Below are positions 50,301 through 63,240 of a DNA stretch of 64,000 nucleotides, in pieces. Each line of letters opens with the position of its first letter. Positions within the stretch are counted from its first letter, which is position 1. The notes under the pieces were generated by a model. The model saw only the letters and a program-made list of their open reading frames with translations, did not search any database and was not told the origin of the DNA. The position numbers were made by a program, and so were the translations under genes. Source of the stretch: Trichopria drosophilae (Eukaryota; Arthropoda; Insecta; Hymenoptera; Diapriidae). Location: NCBI GenBank assembly GCA_030407085.1, contig CM059586.1, positions 36,257,501 through 36,321,500 of the forward strand, read 5' to 3'.

Positions 50301-53300
50301 CTTCTTTTTCACGATTTCGCACCCGCTGTGAACTTTATCGACATTATAAAGACGCAGTTTTTTATGTACACGTGTGACAAAAATATATTTTCTTAACTAC
50401 TAACTCGAGATATGCATTGATCATATTGTGATGATTTAATGTTGCATTTGACCATTTATGTTTATCTAATGGAAAAAGTGTACTCCAAAATGTAGACAGT
50501 TTTAATTTATGAATAAAAAATCTAAAGCAGTAATTTATAACCACTATACCTCGCCTGATTTGTTTAATCAAAAGAACGAATTAATCTCACGCTGATTGGT
50601 TATGTTATCAATTTATATCTTGCCTTTTGTCTAGAATGCATTATTCTTTATTCTAACATGAATTTATCTATATTTACTTAATATTCAGTGCAAGGGAAGT
50701 TTCTTATTTGCCTATTTTATATGCGGTTTGGTGTTTTACCCAATCGATCGTTAAATATTCTTAACCCGCGCATTAATAACCGAAATCGGCTCGATCCTAC
50801 CAAAAACGACTTCAAAAAGCACCGGGATTCGCAGCTCTATTTCTTAGATTTACGGTAAAAGCAATACATATAAATTCATGTATTGGAAATACCTGAAAAT
50901 TAAAAGTTAAAAACGGATCTATCACGGATGCAAGAATTTATAGTCAAATATTAGTAGTTTTTCTAAATACTCAAAATTATAATACTTACGAAATAAAGAC
51001 ATAATTTATAACGACAATAAACTGAAACGCCTATACATATAATTCATGTGATACTAGAAATTAAATTTTTTTAAAGATAAACAATTAAGAACTCTCATGC
51101 TTGCTTCAAAGCCTGGAATGTTACCTAAAAAATCCTTGAATATGGTCAAATCCACAAAGCTTTTAACATTCAAGAGTCCCACAAAATATTCCTTGTAAAA
51201 ACTTAATAAAATATTAATAAATATGTTTCATTTAACCATCATCAAATCAATTTTATATAAATTGCACACAAAACCGGCGTTAACCTAATATATAGAGTAA
51301 TATAATATATTAACCTAAGTTATAGAGTAAAAAATGGTGAATTATAACAAATAACATTAAGAAGTACCAAGAACCTGACTTCATATTAACTATTACAATT
51401 GATAAATACAAAAACGGGAAATTCACTCTTTTTATTGTTATGCCCGCAGTATCGAATTCACCATTCTCAATATTGAAATTCTCACTTTAGATTCGTAATG
51501 CAGCAACCCATTCTTTCAATAGAAATCAGCGACAATCACTGCGAATCAGTGCATGTGATGTAAATATACCACGAAGCTGACTAAATCAGTGGAAGTGTTT
51601 AAGCTGATAATCAGTGTAAATACACTTACACAATCTACGTGTGATTCAACCACCTAGAATAGTTTATTATTTCATTAACATTTTATTTGGACGAATCACT
51701 TATTTTTATTATTCACAGGAAACAAAAATTTGGCAGATTTTGAATGAAATGTATTACTTTGAAATGTTTGTATATCGTTGTTCATTGTATCATACATAAC
51801 CTTAACAATGATCAGTGCGACCATCTTCCTTCTTTTTTATACTATCGATGAAGAACACTTATATGAAAAAGTGGTGTTACAAATTTCTTTTAAATGAAGA
51901 GTTACAAGTTCTAAAGTAGGTATTTAAGTTGTTAATTGTGGTATATTAATATTTTTGACGTACGTAATTATGAACAAATATGAGTTGCACAGCATGTCTC
52001 ATTCGCACCAAAAATTAAATATTTTCTAAAGTTAAGTATTATAATAGTCTCACGGATTTTCCTATATATTTAATAAGTATAATTTTTAATATTTCATATA
52101 TATACAATAGATTATTATTGCACTTAATCATTTTCATCCTGTTTAATACCATGTCGATAAAGAAATTATAGTTTTCCAATGGCCTAATTTGAACACATAA
52201 AGAATTTTCATAAATTACTATCGACTAAAAAATAAGGTCAAATGATATATCGATAAGATAATTGCTTAAAATACAACATTTTCCTCCTCTGATGCTTAAT
52301 CTCAAAATACAGGGATTTTTTATGGTCCTTTTAAATAGCTCTTATCTATTACGCCTCTTAATTATAGCCCCAAAATATCTTAGATGCCATCTTCATTTTA
52401 TTCATATTTACCCTATATCGATCTGTCAGTTTTTCATATCTCCCACCCATCATGGACGCGGATCATATGCGTTGAGTACACACCACCCATATGCAGACAA
52501 TTCGATACCGCATGTGGCATTCCCTTGTGGGTTTTGCCGTATGGGCGTCTAACTATCACAAGCGTGCATTTTAAATACACTTCATAGTTTTTTTATTCCC
52601 ATGGATAGTCAAGCGAATGTATTACGTATTCCTAATGTTGTGTAAGGAGCACTTAGTCGACATCACTGTTCTGAGAGAATTTTTACAATTCGTTAATTTA
52701 GACGATGTCTCCTGACAATATATACCACAAACATGCATCATTAATTTTTACGAGCATTTTTGGAGATATACGTTTTACATATTCGTGAAGGAAAATTAAT
52801 ATAGAATAGGACTGCGATAGAGACAGATTAATTTTGATTTACTTGGGAGCCTAATTTTATATGATTCTTCCGTCAATTTTTGTTCATCTACTATTCCGCG
52901 AGAACCCAGCGAATTAACTGAGTTCGTGAATCAGGTGCTACGTTGACCTCATCATAAGAAAAATGAATTTATAAGAACTTTTTTAGTCAACATTCATAAA
53001 ATCAATACAGTCTTAACTGTATGTTAATACCCATATCATATGCTGATACGCACAGGACATTTAATTTTACTAAATATTTCTTTTTTTAAATGTGAAAAAA
53101 TTAAGGATGCATTTTATCATTATGTGAAAATATTTGAAGGATAAAGCTTAACATAGAGTAAAGTTTTCAATAATTGTGCATATGTGTTCACCCTATTGTG
53201 CAGTACTAACTTCATAGTTAAGGTTGTATTTACTTTGAAAATTTAGTATAATCTCAATGGTTTAACATTAAATTTATGTCAGATACCATTAATATTAGTT

Positions 53301-53866
53301 GGGTATGCTACATATACTTGAAGAATTACAATGTGTAATATATAATTAAAATACAATATTTAATTTGTTCAGGTAACAATACATTTTTTGAGGAGCTGAG
53401 TTGATCACTTTCACTTGCCATCTCTAAGTAATAATTCAGATGCATAAAGGCGTCCTTAGTTTTGATGCAGTTAGAATCCTAAAAGTTATAATTCCACTCT
53501 AAAAATAGCCAAGTGAAGTATTAAGTTTCATGTATATAAATGTGTACTTTTACCCTTCTGACGTTAATTTCACTCCATTAGCGTATTCCTAACTAACTTC
53601 AAACCCCTCCATCGAATTAGGTATTTAATGCCAAAAATGTAATGGCAATTATTAATGTATTATGAGAAGTGATTATTTATAATAACCAATGTACTCATCG
53701 ACTAAGGACGGGTTGGTATAGTCCCAGCTATTTAATTGACTACAAAAAAAACTGGTAATAATAATAATCAAAACTTCGACCCCCAACACATGTTAGCCGG
53801 AGCACTATTATATAAAATAACGAATATTATTATTATTAACTTTTTCTTTTGTTTTAATATTTATAA
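44392..53866. other. Intergenic, no supported gene
   Basis: Long stretch without a convincing gene. CpG-rich, non-repetitive blocks lie at about 45400-45780 and 46540-47150. A minus-strand open frame at 47599-47805 has a hydrophobic C-terminal half but no partner exons. Positions 48440-48570 are purine-rich (GA runs). At 51530-51640 the word AATCAGTG occurs three times within about 75 bases. Positions 53753-53850 have AATAATAAT at one end and ATTATTATT at the other. None of these supports a gene or a defined element. Confidence 0.35.
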
Positions 53867-54480
53867 TTAACCCATTAACGCCGAGGTGATCAGAATTTTT
53901 ACTAACTTTTCAACGTGTTTATTTATTATGTAATCGGACCAAAAAAATAATGCAATACCTTTACTCCTATGCAAAATTTGATGCTCTTTCAGAATCTGAG
54001 CTCAAAATTTCAATTAGACACTGAGAAAAAAAAATATGGCCGTTTTAAACGTGAAAAACGTGAAATTTTTAGAAAAAAAAATTTTTTCGCATTTTTTTTC
54101 ACAATGATACCGCAAAGGTATCGACTTTCTACTATGATCAGAGGTGATCATGGCACTCGAACATTAAGAGGAATTTTTTTCAGAAAAATTCATCGACGCG
54201 TTTTTGCAAAATGGCGGCGGGAATGAAAAAATGTTATAAAAATCTTAATCTATTGTTTTTTTAAAAACTATAAAGTTTAGACAAAAATTTCTAAGAACAA
54301 AAATGTCTTAAAATTAGTCAAAGAACACTCTCAAATATTTTCAGAATTTTTTGAGATAATTTTTGATTTTCGAAAATTTGAAAAAATCAAATTTTCGAAA
54401 AAATGTTTGAAAAAATTTGTGAGTGTTCCGTGACTAATTTTAAGATTTTTTTGTTCTCAAAAACTTTTTCGTAAAGTATA

Positions 54481-54726
54481 AAGAAAAACCTCGTAATTTT
54501 CAATGCTACACGTGATGGAACGAAAAAAGTTGGAATAAAAGAGTTAGCTATTTCGATTGCTAAATATTATATTCAAAATGGTCAAATAAGTCAAGAAGTT
54601 CTTACACGATCTAATAGGGACAAATTAAAAAATTGTTCAAATGAAACATGTCCAATAAGAACAAGGATCTATTGTGAAAAATGCAATTTATATGTATGCA
54701 CTAATTGTTGGACAAAAAAGCACTGA
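54481..54726 (+). pseudogene. piggyBac-type transposase C-terminal fragment
   Basis: An open run of about 80 codons ends in TGA at 54724. It reads FNATRDGTKKVGIKELAISI and, further on, NCSNETCPIRTRIYCEKC followed by NLYVCTNCWTKKH. The cysteine pattern CxxxxC-x6-CxxC-x5-CxxC matches the cysteine-rich, RING-like zinc-binding domain that ends piggyBac-family transposases, and the preceding helical segment fits what precedes it. The catalytic DDD/RNase H-like core is absent. It has no start codon in context, being bounded upstream by the inverted arm. This is a deletion remnant; whether the small domain is ever expressed is unknown. Confidence 0.75.
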
Positions 54727-54742
54727 TAAAAGAAATATTAAA

Positions 54743-54824
54743 GTGAGAGGCAAGGGGACTCACGAAAGAAAGCACCCCGAAACGTGAGAGGCAAGGGGAC
54801 TCACGAAAAAAAAGCACCCCAAAG
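54743..54824. repeat. Two-copy 41 bp tandem repeat
   Basis: GTGAGAGGCAAGGGGACTCA begins at 54743 and again at 54784, each followed by CGAAA, an A/G run and AGCACCCC. The copies are nearly identical. They lie between the transposase stop codon and the right inverted arm. Confidence 0.9.
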
Positions 54825-55484
54825 GAGACAAAGTTCTACGACGTCCACGCCGTTGTCTCTGGGTAATGCTAAGAGTAGAAAAACCAATGTATATGCACAG
54901 AATCGGCAAGAAAGTAATCAAGGAACACTTTCAAATTTTTTGAAAAATTTTTTCGAAAATTTGATTTTTAAAATTTGTTGAAAATCAAAAATTATCTCCA
55001 AAAATTATGAAAAAAATTGAGAGTATTCTTTGACTAATTTTAAGACATTTTTGTTCTTAGAATTTTTTGTCTAAACTTTATAGTTTTTAAAAAAACAATA
55101 GATTAAGATTTTTATAAAATTTTTTCATTCCCGCCGCCATTTTGCAAAAACGCGTCGATGAATTTTTATGAAAAAAATTCTTCTTAATGTTCGAGTGCCA
55201 TGATCACATCTGATCATAGTAGAAAGTCGATACCTTTGCGGTATCATTGTGAAAAAAAATGCGAAAAAATATTTTTTTCGAAAAATTTCACGTTTTTCAC
55301 GTTTAAAACGGCCATATTTTTTTTTCTCAGTGTCTAATTAAAATTTTGAGCTCAGATTCTGAAAGAGCATCAAATTTTGCATAGGAGTAAAGGTATTGCA
55401 TTATTTTTTTGGTCCGATTACATAATAAATAAACACGTTGAAAAGTTAGTAAAAATTCTGATCACCTCGGCGTTAATGGGTTAA

Positions 55485-58189
55485 TAAAGCTTAATTTTGT
55501 CTTGATCGCTTTATCAAATTAACTATGAAGACTGGTCTTCTTGGAACGGACGGTCTTATTATAGAAAATGACCTTTTATATGTTCTTTTTCAATATAATT
55601 TGATGCTCTATTTTTTTTTTTAGAAGCATTTTTGTGTGATTTATATTTTTTATTAGAAATGCAAAAAACCTATCTTTTCAACTTTTTCTTCAACCTCCCT
55701 ATAATCTAGTATGCATCGACTCCAAAAACTAATAAGATGTAAATTAGTGCAATGATAACTGCAAAAAATGTCGAACTTAACAACAAAAAATGGGTTTTAT
55801 CATTCGCTGGATATCGCGGGCAAAAAATGTTATTATTGCATTGTTGTTAAATAGAAATAGTTAAATGGTTAAGTAGATTTTTCTCATGTTAGATAAAACA
55901 AATAATTGAGGGACGAATATAACGGTTGCCAATAGTTTATACCAAATATGTTATTGGATAACAATGCATCTGTATTAAATCAAATTCAAGACTACAAATC
56001 AATTTCGAAATGGAAGTGTTGGAATGTTAAATGTGTCAATAAAAAATTATTATATTAAACGGCATGTATTTATAATAAGTTGTCATATTTTCTATGGTAT
56101 AGGCTCATCAGTATAATACATAAATGCAATATTAAATACTAAATATTTATTTAAGAGTTGCAAAGTTAAATAGTCATTTTGAAGAATATGATCATGCTTT
56201 ATGAAGCCATATAACCTCAATATGTCGTCTTAATCATGACAAAAACAATGTATCAATTACAGATAATTTTCGAGCTCGCATTAAGATTAAACCTTAAACT
56301 TTGTTATATTAAAAAAATCTTAGTTCATCAGAATGGAATGTTCATTTAACTCCACCAAATGATCGGCTATATTTGACTTTTGAATTTTGTTGAGATAACC
56401 ACATCTTAATTAAAATAACCAAATACTTTTCTAATTGTGCCGAAATTATTCCCACTTCTGAAACTCGTTCTCCAACATCGCTGATGTCATGGAATCAATG
56501 ACAATCAAAGAGGAATAATGAATAAATAGTACATCATTTAACAATGATTAGGTAACTATAATTGTGAGTTCCAAACTGTCCATACATTTTCTTGAAATAA
56601 AATTAAGTAGCTGCTTTTTAGTAAATATCTAAATTGTAGGCTAACTAAATTACTGTAAAACTGTAATTTAGTTTTGATAGAAAAATCTTGCGTAGCAAAT
56701 GGTTTTAAGGTATTGGCAAATAGAATTTATTCGCACGGAACCACAAACTTAACTTCAAACCATCACTGAAGCGACATCGAACCCATGCTAATAGATTCTT
56801 CGATATGCATTCCCTTGAATTATTATATTTTAAATATATTTTGGAGTTTAATCAACTTAAATTTGGCAATTATTATTTTCTGCTAAAATTTTGCGAAGTT
56901 ACTGAAGATTATGAAATAAGAGCAAACACGATCTCATAAGCTAAGTAGGTGAAACTATATCCTTACATTTCGCCAAAGTAAATTATTTTAATTTGAAATC
57001 ATCTGTCGGATTTCTTCCGTGGAACCACTTTAAGATGTTCTGTTCATATGCAATCACCCAATAGAACATTTCAAATATTCGCGATCCGTACCGTATAGTC
57101 CAAAGATGCAATATTTCCTATTTTCCGATACGTTTGTTTTGGCCCGTTCATCTTTCCGATCGAAAAATTCGTTTGCATTTTGAGATTTAGAATAACCAGG
57201 TCAACAATAAACCTCCAGGGACACGGAAAGAGGGAAAGAGGAAAGACACATCGTATATCGAGCATATTTCATAGATAATCCGGTCGCGTACATTTGCAAT
57301 GGTTTGCTTAGCTCGCCCCATTCGCGCCGACTTTGCGTGCCATCGGTAAATATTTACACGGTCAGAGTCTGCGAACCAAATATGAACGTATCTATATATC
57401 TCTCTTTAACTCCGACGAATCTCTCTCTATTAGTCATGGCTTCACTAGACTATCCCTTGTTTGAATAGTGTGCCGCACGACTTGAAATGCAGCGCTTATT
57501 TAGGAACCACTAACAATCGAGATCTGTGCGATTAATTTCACTCAATAATTTCAGGTAAATCATTATTTGTGTATGCATTATTTTCTACCTTGAAAATGAA
57601 TCGTTAAACCTGGCGTTATACGCTATAAAAATACTAAAACTATGTATAGACTTCGGATTACAAGCTTATATAAGCAAGCATTTCATTAAAGCGTGTGAAA
57701 TATATTTGTAGTTGTAAAAGAATCTTTGGGAACAAATTTTCCGAGCTTCATGTAGACACGAGCAGAGTTCAATGGGCAAACTCAGCCATTTCCCTTGAGA
57801 TTCGGCTCGTAACACCCACCTGACCTTCATCGTTACTTGCAAAGTTCTTCAACTCTGACCGTAATGATTTTATACAACTTTGAAAAACTGAATAAACTTT
57901 GCGTCGTTTCAAGAAGAGGCAAATCCGAAAGTAAAAAGATAACCTACAAAAATGAAGAATGTGTGCATATTTGGCTTTTTGAATGATCCGAATATTATTA
58001 ATCTATTTTCAATAAAGGTGCTTTATTTATTTCAAACTTAAAAGTTCATTAATAGATTATAATAAAAAATAATTTGGGGCATACCTGAACCGTCTTAGAA
58101 AATGTCATACCCAACAATATGCGGCTTGACTATCCGGCAATAACGGACAACTCATTGAATGAAGACTTTGTTGGAGATGCAGATTTGTT
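55485..58189. other. Intergenic, no supported gene
   Basis: AT-rich sequence with no domain, RNA gene or terminal repeats recognised. A CpG-richer segment at about 57060-57480 has a minus-strand open frame of 64 codons without a recognisable product. Confidence 0.4.
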
Positions 58190-58790
58190 GCCACCGATTT
58201 TAATAACAATTTTCCCTGATTGGGCCCCTGCTGCTTATACTTAACATCGCGTTTCAGGAATTTGTCTACCTTTGTGGAAATCTATTTTTACGCCAGTTTT
58301 TAAATCTTTCAATTCTTAATGAAATACCAAAATTATTTGACGTAATTATCGCAGCTAAGCTATTTGATTTCATGTTTCGTCATATCCAGACAACAATATG
58401 AGTTCGTTAAGGGTAGATCTACGACTTCTAACTTACTAATATTTTTTTCTTACGTAACTAAAACTCTTGAAGTCTCTTATCAAGTAGATGCGATATATCT
58501 CGACTTCTCCAAAGCATTCGATTCGATTGAGCACAGAATTTCGGTTGGGAAGTTGCGAGAGGTTTCGATGTTGCATGGATTCACCCCTATCTAACAGGTC
58601 GCTCGCAGGACGTCTGTATAAAATGGTGCACCTCCGATTTTGGGCAACTCCCTCAGGAATTCCGCAAGGATTTCACCTGGAATCCTTACTTTTTCTATTA
58701 TTCATTAGTTACTTAGGTAATATTATTACACGTTCTCAATTTCGCTTTTACGATACCAAAAAAGGCAGTCAATTTTACCATTTTTTATAG
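58190..58790 (+). pseudogene. Non-LTR retrotransposon reverse transcriptase remnant (Jockey/CR1-like)
   Basis: The sequence encodes successive reverse transcriptase blocks in shifted frames. LLLILNIAFQ and a WKSIFTPVFKS segment match the N-terminal fingers region. QYEFVKGRSTTSNLL (from about 58390) matches the Q-G-F-x-x-G-R-S block. YQVDAIYLDFSKAFDSIEH contains catalytic motif A. After a frame shift near 58590, SGIPQG and SLLFLLFIS match the PQG block and the region after it. The expected YADD catalytic motif is reduced to FYDTKKG. Frame shifts and loss of the catalytic aspartates show that it is dead. Endonuclease, ORF1 and 3' tail were not recognised. Jockey, CR1 and related clades share these motifs. 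Confidence 0.8.
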
Positions 58791-59440
58791 TTAAAAATTT
58801 AACAAACTAAAAATTGTTCCTTCAACCATTGGTTTATTATCTTTACAAACTTATTCGTTGCGTTAGCTATTTTTCAGATAGTTAAATCAACTATTCTTTT
58901 TTTGTTCTGTTGGATTTTAAATAAGGTTGAATATAGAACCAACAACATAACTTGGAAAACTTTCAGAACTCCATTAGAATATTAATATACAGAACTATTA
59001 TAAATTTTGCAATATTTCTAATGCACCTTTTATTTGTCAAGGATTAATCTCGAGAATTAATTAATATATTGGCTAGCATTATTAATTGCCAGTAATTTCG
59101 TATCTTCTACATATTGACTATCTTGGACTATCGTTCGCAATCTGTAGCAATTACATTAATTCAAGAAATTCATGTATTTTTTATAGATGTATTAAAAAAA
59201 AAACTTTTTAGCCGTTTAACATAAGAAATGAAGATCTTGGTATTTTTCGGTCATTATAATTAAGTGGACCATAATAAATGTCGTCAACAATAACATTGTA
59301 AATAATTGATTAACTGTGATATCAGTTCACGAGATACTCGTAACTATTATTTTAATTTATGTATCCAGAAAAAAGCATTTTACTACAGAGAATGTTGAAA
59401 AATATCCCTGTTGTATGTGTCATTAAACTGTTAAAAAATT
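58791..59440. other. Intergenic, no supported gene
   Basis: AT-rich sequence between the reverse transcriptase remnant and the second ribozyme. Nothing coding recognised; it may include the 3' end of the retrotransposon. Confidence 0.35.
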
Positions 59441-59505
59441 AGTTTCGCACGGACGATCAAGTGTGCTCATCAGCAGGGTCTTGATCGCCTTCCCTGTACG
59501 CAAAC
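59441..59505 (-). ncRNA. Hammerhead ribozyme with complementary loops
   Basis: On the minus strand the catalytic core is complete: CUGAUGA (59473-59467), GAAA (59446-59443) and cleavage triplet GUA (59499-59497). Stem I is CAGGG/CCCUG, five perfect pairs (59496-59492 with 59478-59474). Stem II is GCAC/GUGC, four perfect pairs (59466-59463 with 59450-59447). The stem I loop contains CGAUCAAG and the stem II loop CUUGAUCG, exact reverse complements over eight bases, so a kissing-loop contact is possible. Stem III begins correctly (U-A, G-C) but is then mismatched, so efficient cleavage alone is uncertain. Predicted cleavage is after A59497. The topology is type III (stem III open). Confidence 0.75.
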
Positions 59506-62500
59506 ATTTTTAATATTGTGAACATTACATGATTTTTTAATGTCTTAATATTTTGGGATGAAACACTAGAAATATGAAAAAACAAACTTTAAGAAAAACG
59601 AACGAACTTCATCAATAGTTACTGCTGGAATAAATGATTCATTAATTATTTTCCTGTACTTTATAAACTACATTTATAATCTTTCATAATCTTTTATAAC
59701 AAATTAAAAATTTCTACATTTCTTATCCGTAACGATTTTTATGTGCTATGTCTTAAACTCAATCTTGAAACTCAATTTCTGCAAAGATGTTCGCATTAGA
59801 TAATTATAATTGCATATATTAACTGCTTTACTGAATTTTATTAAATGGAACCTTATTTAGTATTAATTGAAAAGAAAGATAATCAAGAAGTCTTGGTAAA
59901 AAAATTAATAACACATATTTTGATATTGACACTTTCACTTTTAATTTCATAAAGTTTATATTTTTTGTTTTATTTACAGCTCTGGAGGATTTCAGTCAAG
60001 AACTAAAAACTCAATTCAAACTTTGAAAAATGACCAGCATATGGGAGTAATAGAAATAAGCAGATGACGAATCAGCCTTGTCGGAAGCCCATCGTCGCGT
60101 CGTCGTTCATGGGGACGTTACATATTTTGCCTATTACTTACGGACCATAAAGTAAGCCAAAATGTGCTACAGCGGTTTACAATACGACGTCAGTGTCATA
60201 TTGAATAAAAAAGAAAATTAAAAACAAAATAAAAACTCAGAAAATCGAAAGGTTGCACATTTATTGTTTTCTGTGTCAAGGAGTGTATTTCTATTTCTAA
60301 ATCATTGGCGATTGTGTCTTATAATTCGACAATAAGATAATGGTGTATAAATATGACAATTTCAAAATATTCCTATGATTTTCCGAATTCGTTATAACAA
60401 TAATTCTTTCTTTCTTTTCTCACTCTTTCGTAATTTAAATGTTCTTGAATTTTATCGTTTTAACAGTAACAGGACTTTTCTTAATGCAACTTTTATTCCC
60501 TTTCTTGCAGGATTCGAGATTTGTGGCAACATCATATTGATGAAAATGTTAACGACAATAATAACAATAGCAGCGATGATGATGATGATGATAATTAATG
60601 AGGATGACGATTATTGCATTATTACTGACGAATATCATCGATCATTTTTGGTGTACTTACAATGTAGCTTTACAGACAATTTATATAGTTATGACTTATT
60701 GAGCATCTTTTTGTATATTTCCCACGAAATGTATTCATACAATTGCAATAATATTTTCAAAATGTTGAAGAAATGCTGGATTTAAAATGGTAGACATATG
60801 CTCAATTAGTTTTCTAAAACATTTCTTAATAAAATTTATCAACAAACATTGATACCACATAATGACTAAATTCAACTCATGAGTATACATAATAAATGTT
60901 TTGAAATATTATACTATGTATATGTGACTATTTTAAATCCATCATTTCTGGGATATTTTGAAATATTATTGCAATTATACAAAAATATTTTAAAATAAAA
61001 TTAACTTCAGTCCTTTTATATCAGCTGTCTTATATTTAGCAATTTCTTATTTATTTAATGTGTATAATGTACAATAAGTTTTAAAATTATGATATAAAAG
61101 AATGGAAATATATAATATAATTGACAATTAAAACCCCAGTAGTTCTTTTAGCTATGTGTGAAAGATTGAATAATGATCATGATATCAATAATCCAATAAT
61201 ACAACGACGAAATTTTGTCGGACAAAAATCGTGAAAAAAGTGATCACCATTTTGAAATCTGCAAAAACGTTCAAGGAAATCAATCCTGACAATGCAAGGT
61301 GAAAACTTATAAATTCGGACGTGTATTCAAAATTTATATCCGAGATTCTGTTCCTTTTATCGTTCCTTCTTGGGTTAATATCGGAAATATTTAATAGGAT
61401 GGAAAGCGGAGGGTAATTTTTGTTGACAAGTTCACCAAACTTCTCTACATTATAAATGAGAAGAGGAATCTTGAAAAAAAACAAAGATACCAAAAAACTT
61501 TCCTTCCTTCTATTCTATACATGACATCTTTATTGACTTTCTGGTAATCAGTCGACAAAATTACATAATAGGTGAATAAATGATAAATATATAGGTAATT
61601 TCAAAACAAACAGAAATTATTTATGTATTTGGTTCTTCTTGTTTACGCTAGGTGTATACATTTATCAACAAAAAAATATAAATGAAGATATAATTACAAT
61701 ATGAATATAAAAATAAATACAGGAATTCGTAGAATACATTACTATAATACTCGACTGAGTGTAACTTTAATCATAACTATTATACTTTGTGCTTAACTAT
61801 TAATCGACAGAAAACACATTTAAAAATATCTAACAAAATTATAAAACTATAACAAACGTATAGATTCTTCTTCTTCAAGATTTTCTTTGACAATGTTAGT
61901 ATTTAGTTAGGTATACGCTTGAAAACCATCTCAAATATCGTATTAAATATTTTATGACATTGCATATTGTGTAACGTGGCATGCTATTAATGGAAAAATA
62001 AAGGGAAAAATGCTTGACTTTCTTTTGTACAATACAAACAAATTAATTGAAATACCCTAGAATCATTAGTTATTCACTATCTAGAATACTTTAAGCGTTT
62101 AAATATAAAAAGACAGTTCTGGAAAAATGCTAATACCAACCGTCTAGTGGTGCATGTAGCGCCGCGGCGTGGCGTGTCAATCGCAAACAGAGCATGTTTC
62201 TCGCAAGCGGTATCGCAGCTCTTGCATGCAATAACAGAAAAACCCATTAGCCGGCCGAATATACATAAAAAACACTTTAATAAAGTGGCTTATTATTGTA
62301 TGCTATCTATAAAAATGTTCATTACTCCAGTTTATATGCACACATGTGAAACGACCAGAGTCCATATAATTGCTGAGATATTTTCGTATTATTCTATAAA
62401 TAAATACTAGTTGTATTCATTACAAGGGCGCAAAGTAAAAGTTTTCGCCTGCAAGTGATAAGCGTGCAGGAAAGGCGGCATAGTCGTCTCAAGAGAATCG

Positions 62501-63240
62501 GTTGATCATCTTTGAGGTATAAGCGCAGCTTGTCATACAAAGAAAATGTTTCGTCATAGCAAAGAAAGAGTTTAAAATTCGAATTGATGTCAGGAAACTC
62601 ATTTTCGAAACGATTTCAGTCCCACAAGTATTCGATTTCGTTCGAACAGCGGTGCGCATGCGCATTGCCATCTCAATACAATCGTCCCCATCCAAAGTTC
62701 TCAGGCCGTCCAAAGTTATGCATATCTCCCTTCCAAAATTATACAAGCCTCGTGCCGACACTCTACAGACGCACACATGTAAACCATAATTTGAATTACG
62801 ATATTCGGCAAGAATCGACAAACGTCGAAACACTTCGGTTATACACGTACCACACACACGCACACTCGCAACGAACATAAACGAAAATGCGGCACGGGAA
62901 GGGAGGGGATATAATTTTGGACAGTCAGCCGCCCTTTTGTATGAACGGATCGTGCAACTTAGGATGGGGACTACTGTACTCCCTAGAAACAGAAAAAACT
63001 ACTAAGAGGAGTAATGAGATATATTGCCGAGAGATAAATAGCGTATGCTACGAGGCAGAAGTACACCCAAACTGCTGGCATTCTGTAATGGCGTACTTTA
63101 CTCCCTTGCACCATAATATACCATTTCACTACTTTCTTAAATGAATTGCAATCAGAAGAACAATTTCTTTCATAACAGAGGCCAACAAAATGAAGCAAAT
63201 CTCCATGCCCAGAAATCAGACTATAATCTATAATCTGGCC
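59506..63240. other. Intergenic, no supported gene
   Basis: Mostly AT-rich. At 59990 an acceptor-like TTTTATTTACAG precedes about 200 bases of less AT-rich sequence containing a 28-codon frame (60066-60152) and then A-rich DNA; this could be a terminal exon but nothing confirms it. A frame of 136 codons at 60375-60785 is low-complexity (poly-Met from an ATG run). CpG-rich blocks at about 62145-62260 and 62630-62900 carry overlapping frames on both strands without domains. Confidence 0.35.

Larger units (their letters stand above)
53867..55484. mobile_element. Palindromic piggyBac-like element with transposase remnant
   Basis: TTAA at 53867-53870 and 55481-55484 flank a 1618 bp unit whose ends are perfect inverted repeats beginning CCCATTAACGCCGAGGTGAT. 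The inverted arms are very long, about 570 bp each (53867-54440 and 54913-55484), and only slightly diverged. The central 470 bp holds the end of a piggyBac-type transposase (54481-54726) and a 41 bp tandem repeat. TTAA target, CCC start and the cysteine-rich domain together place it in the piggyBac superfamily. Most of the transposase is gone, so the copy is non-autonomous; the long arms could arise by inverted duplication of one end. Confidence 0.8.

Noticed and set aside
60375..60785. Open frame of 136 codons
   Set aside because: Contains poly-Met and Asp runs from ATG/GAT repeats, with no recognisable domain and typical AT-rich chance composition.
62489..62880. Long frames on both strands over the same segment
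   Set aside because: Opposite-strand overlap with no domain on either strand points to a CpG-rich non-coding block.
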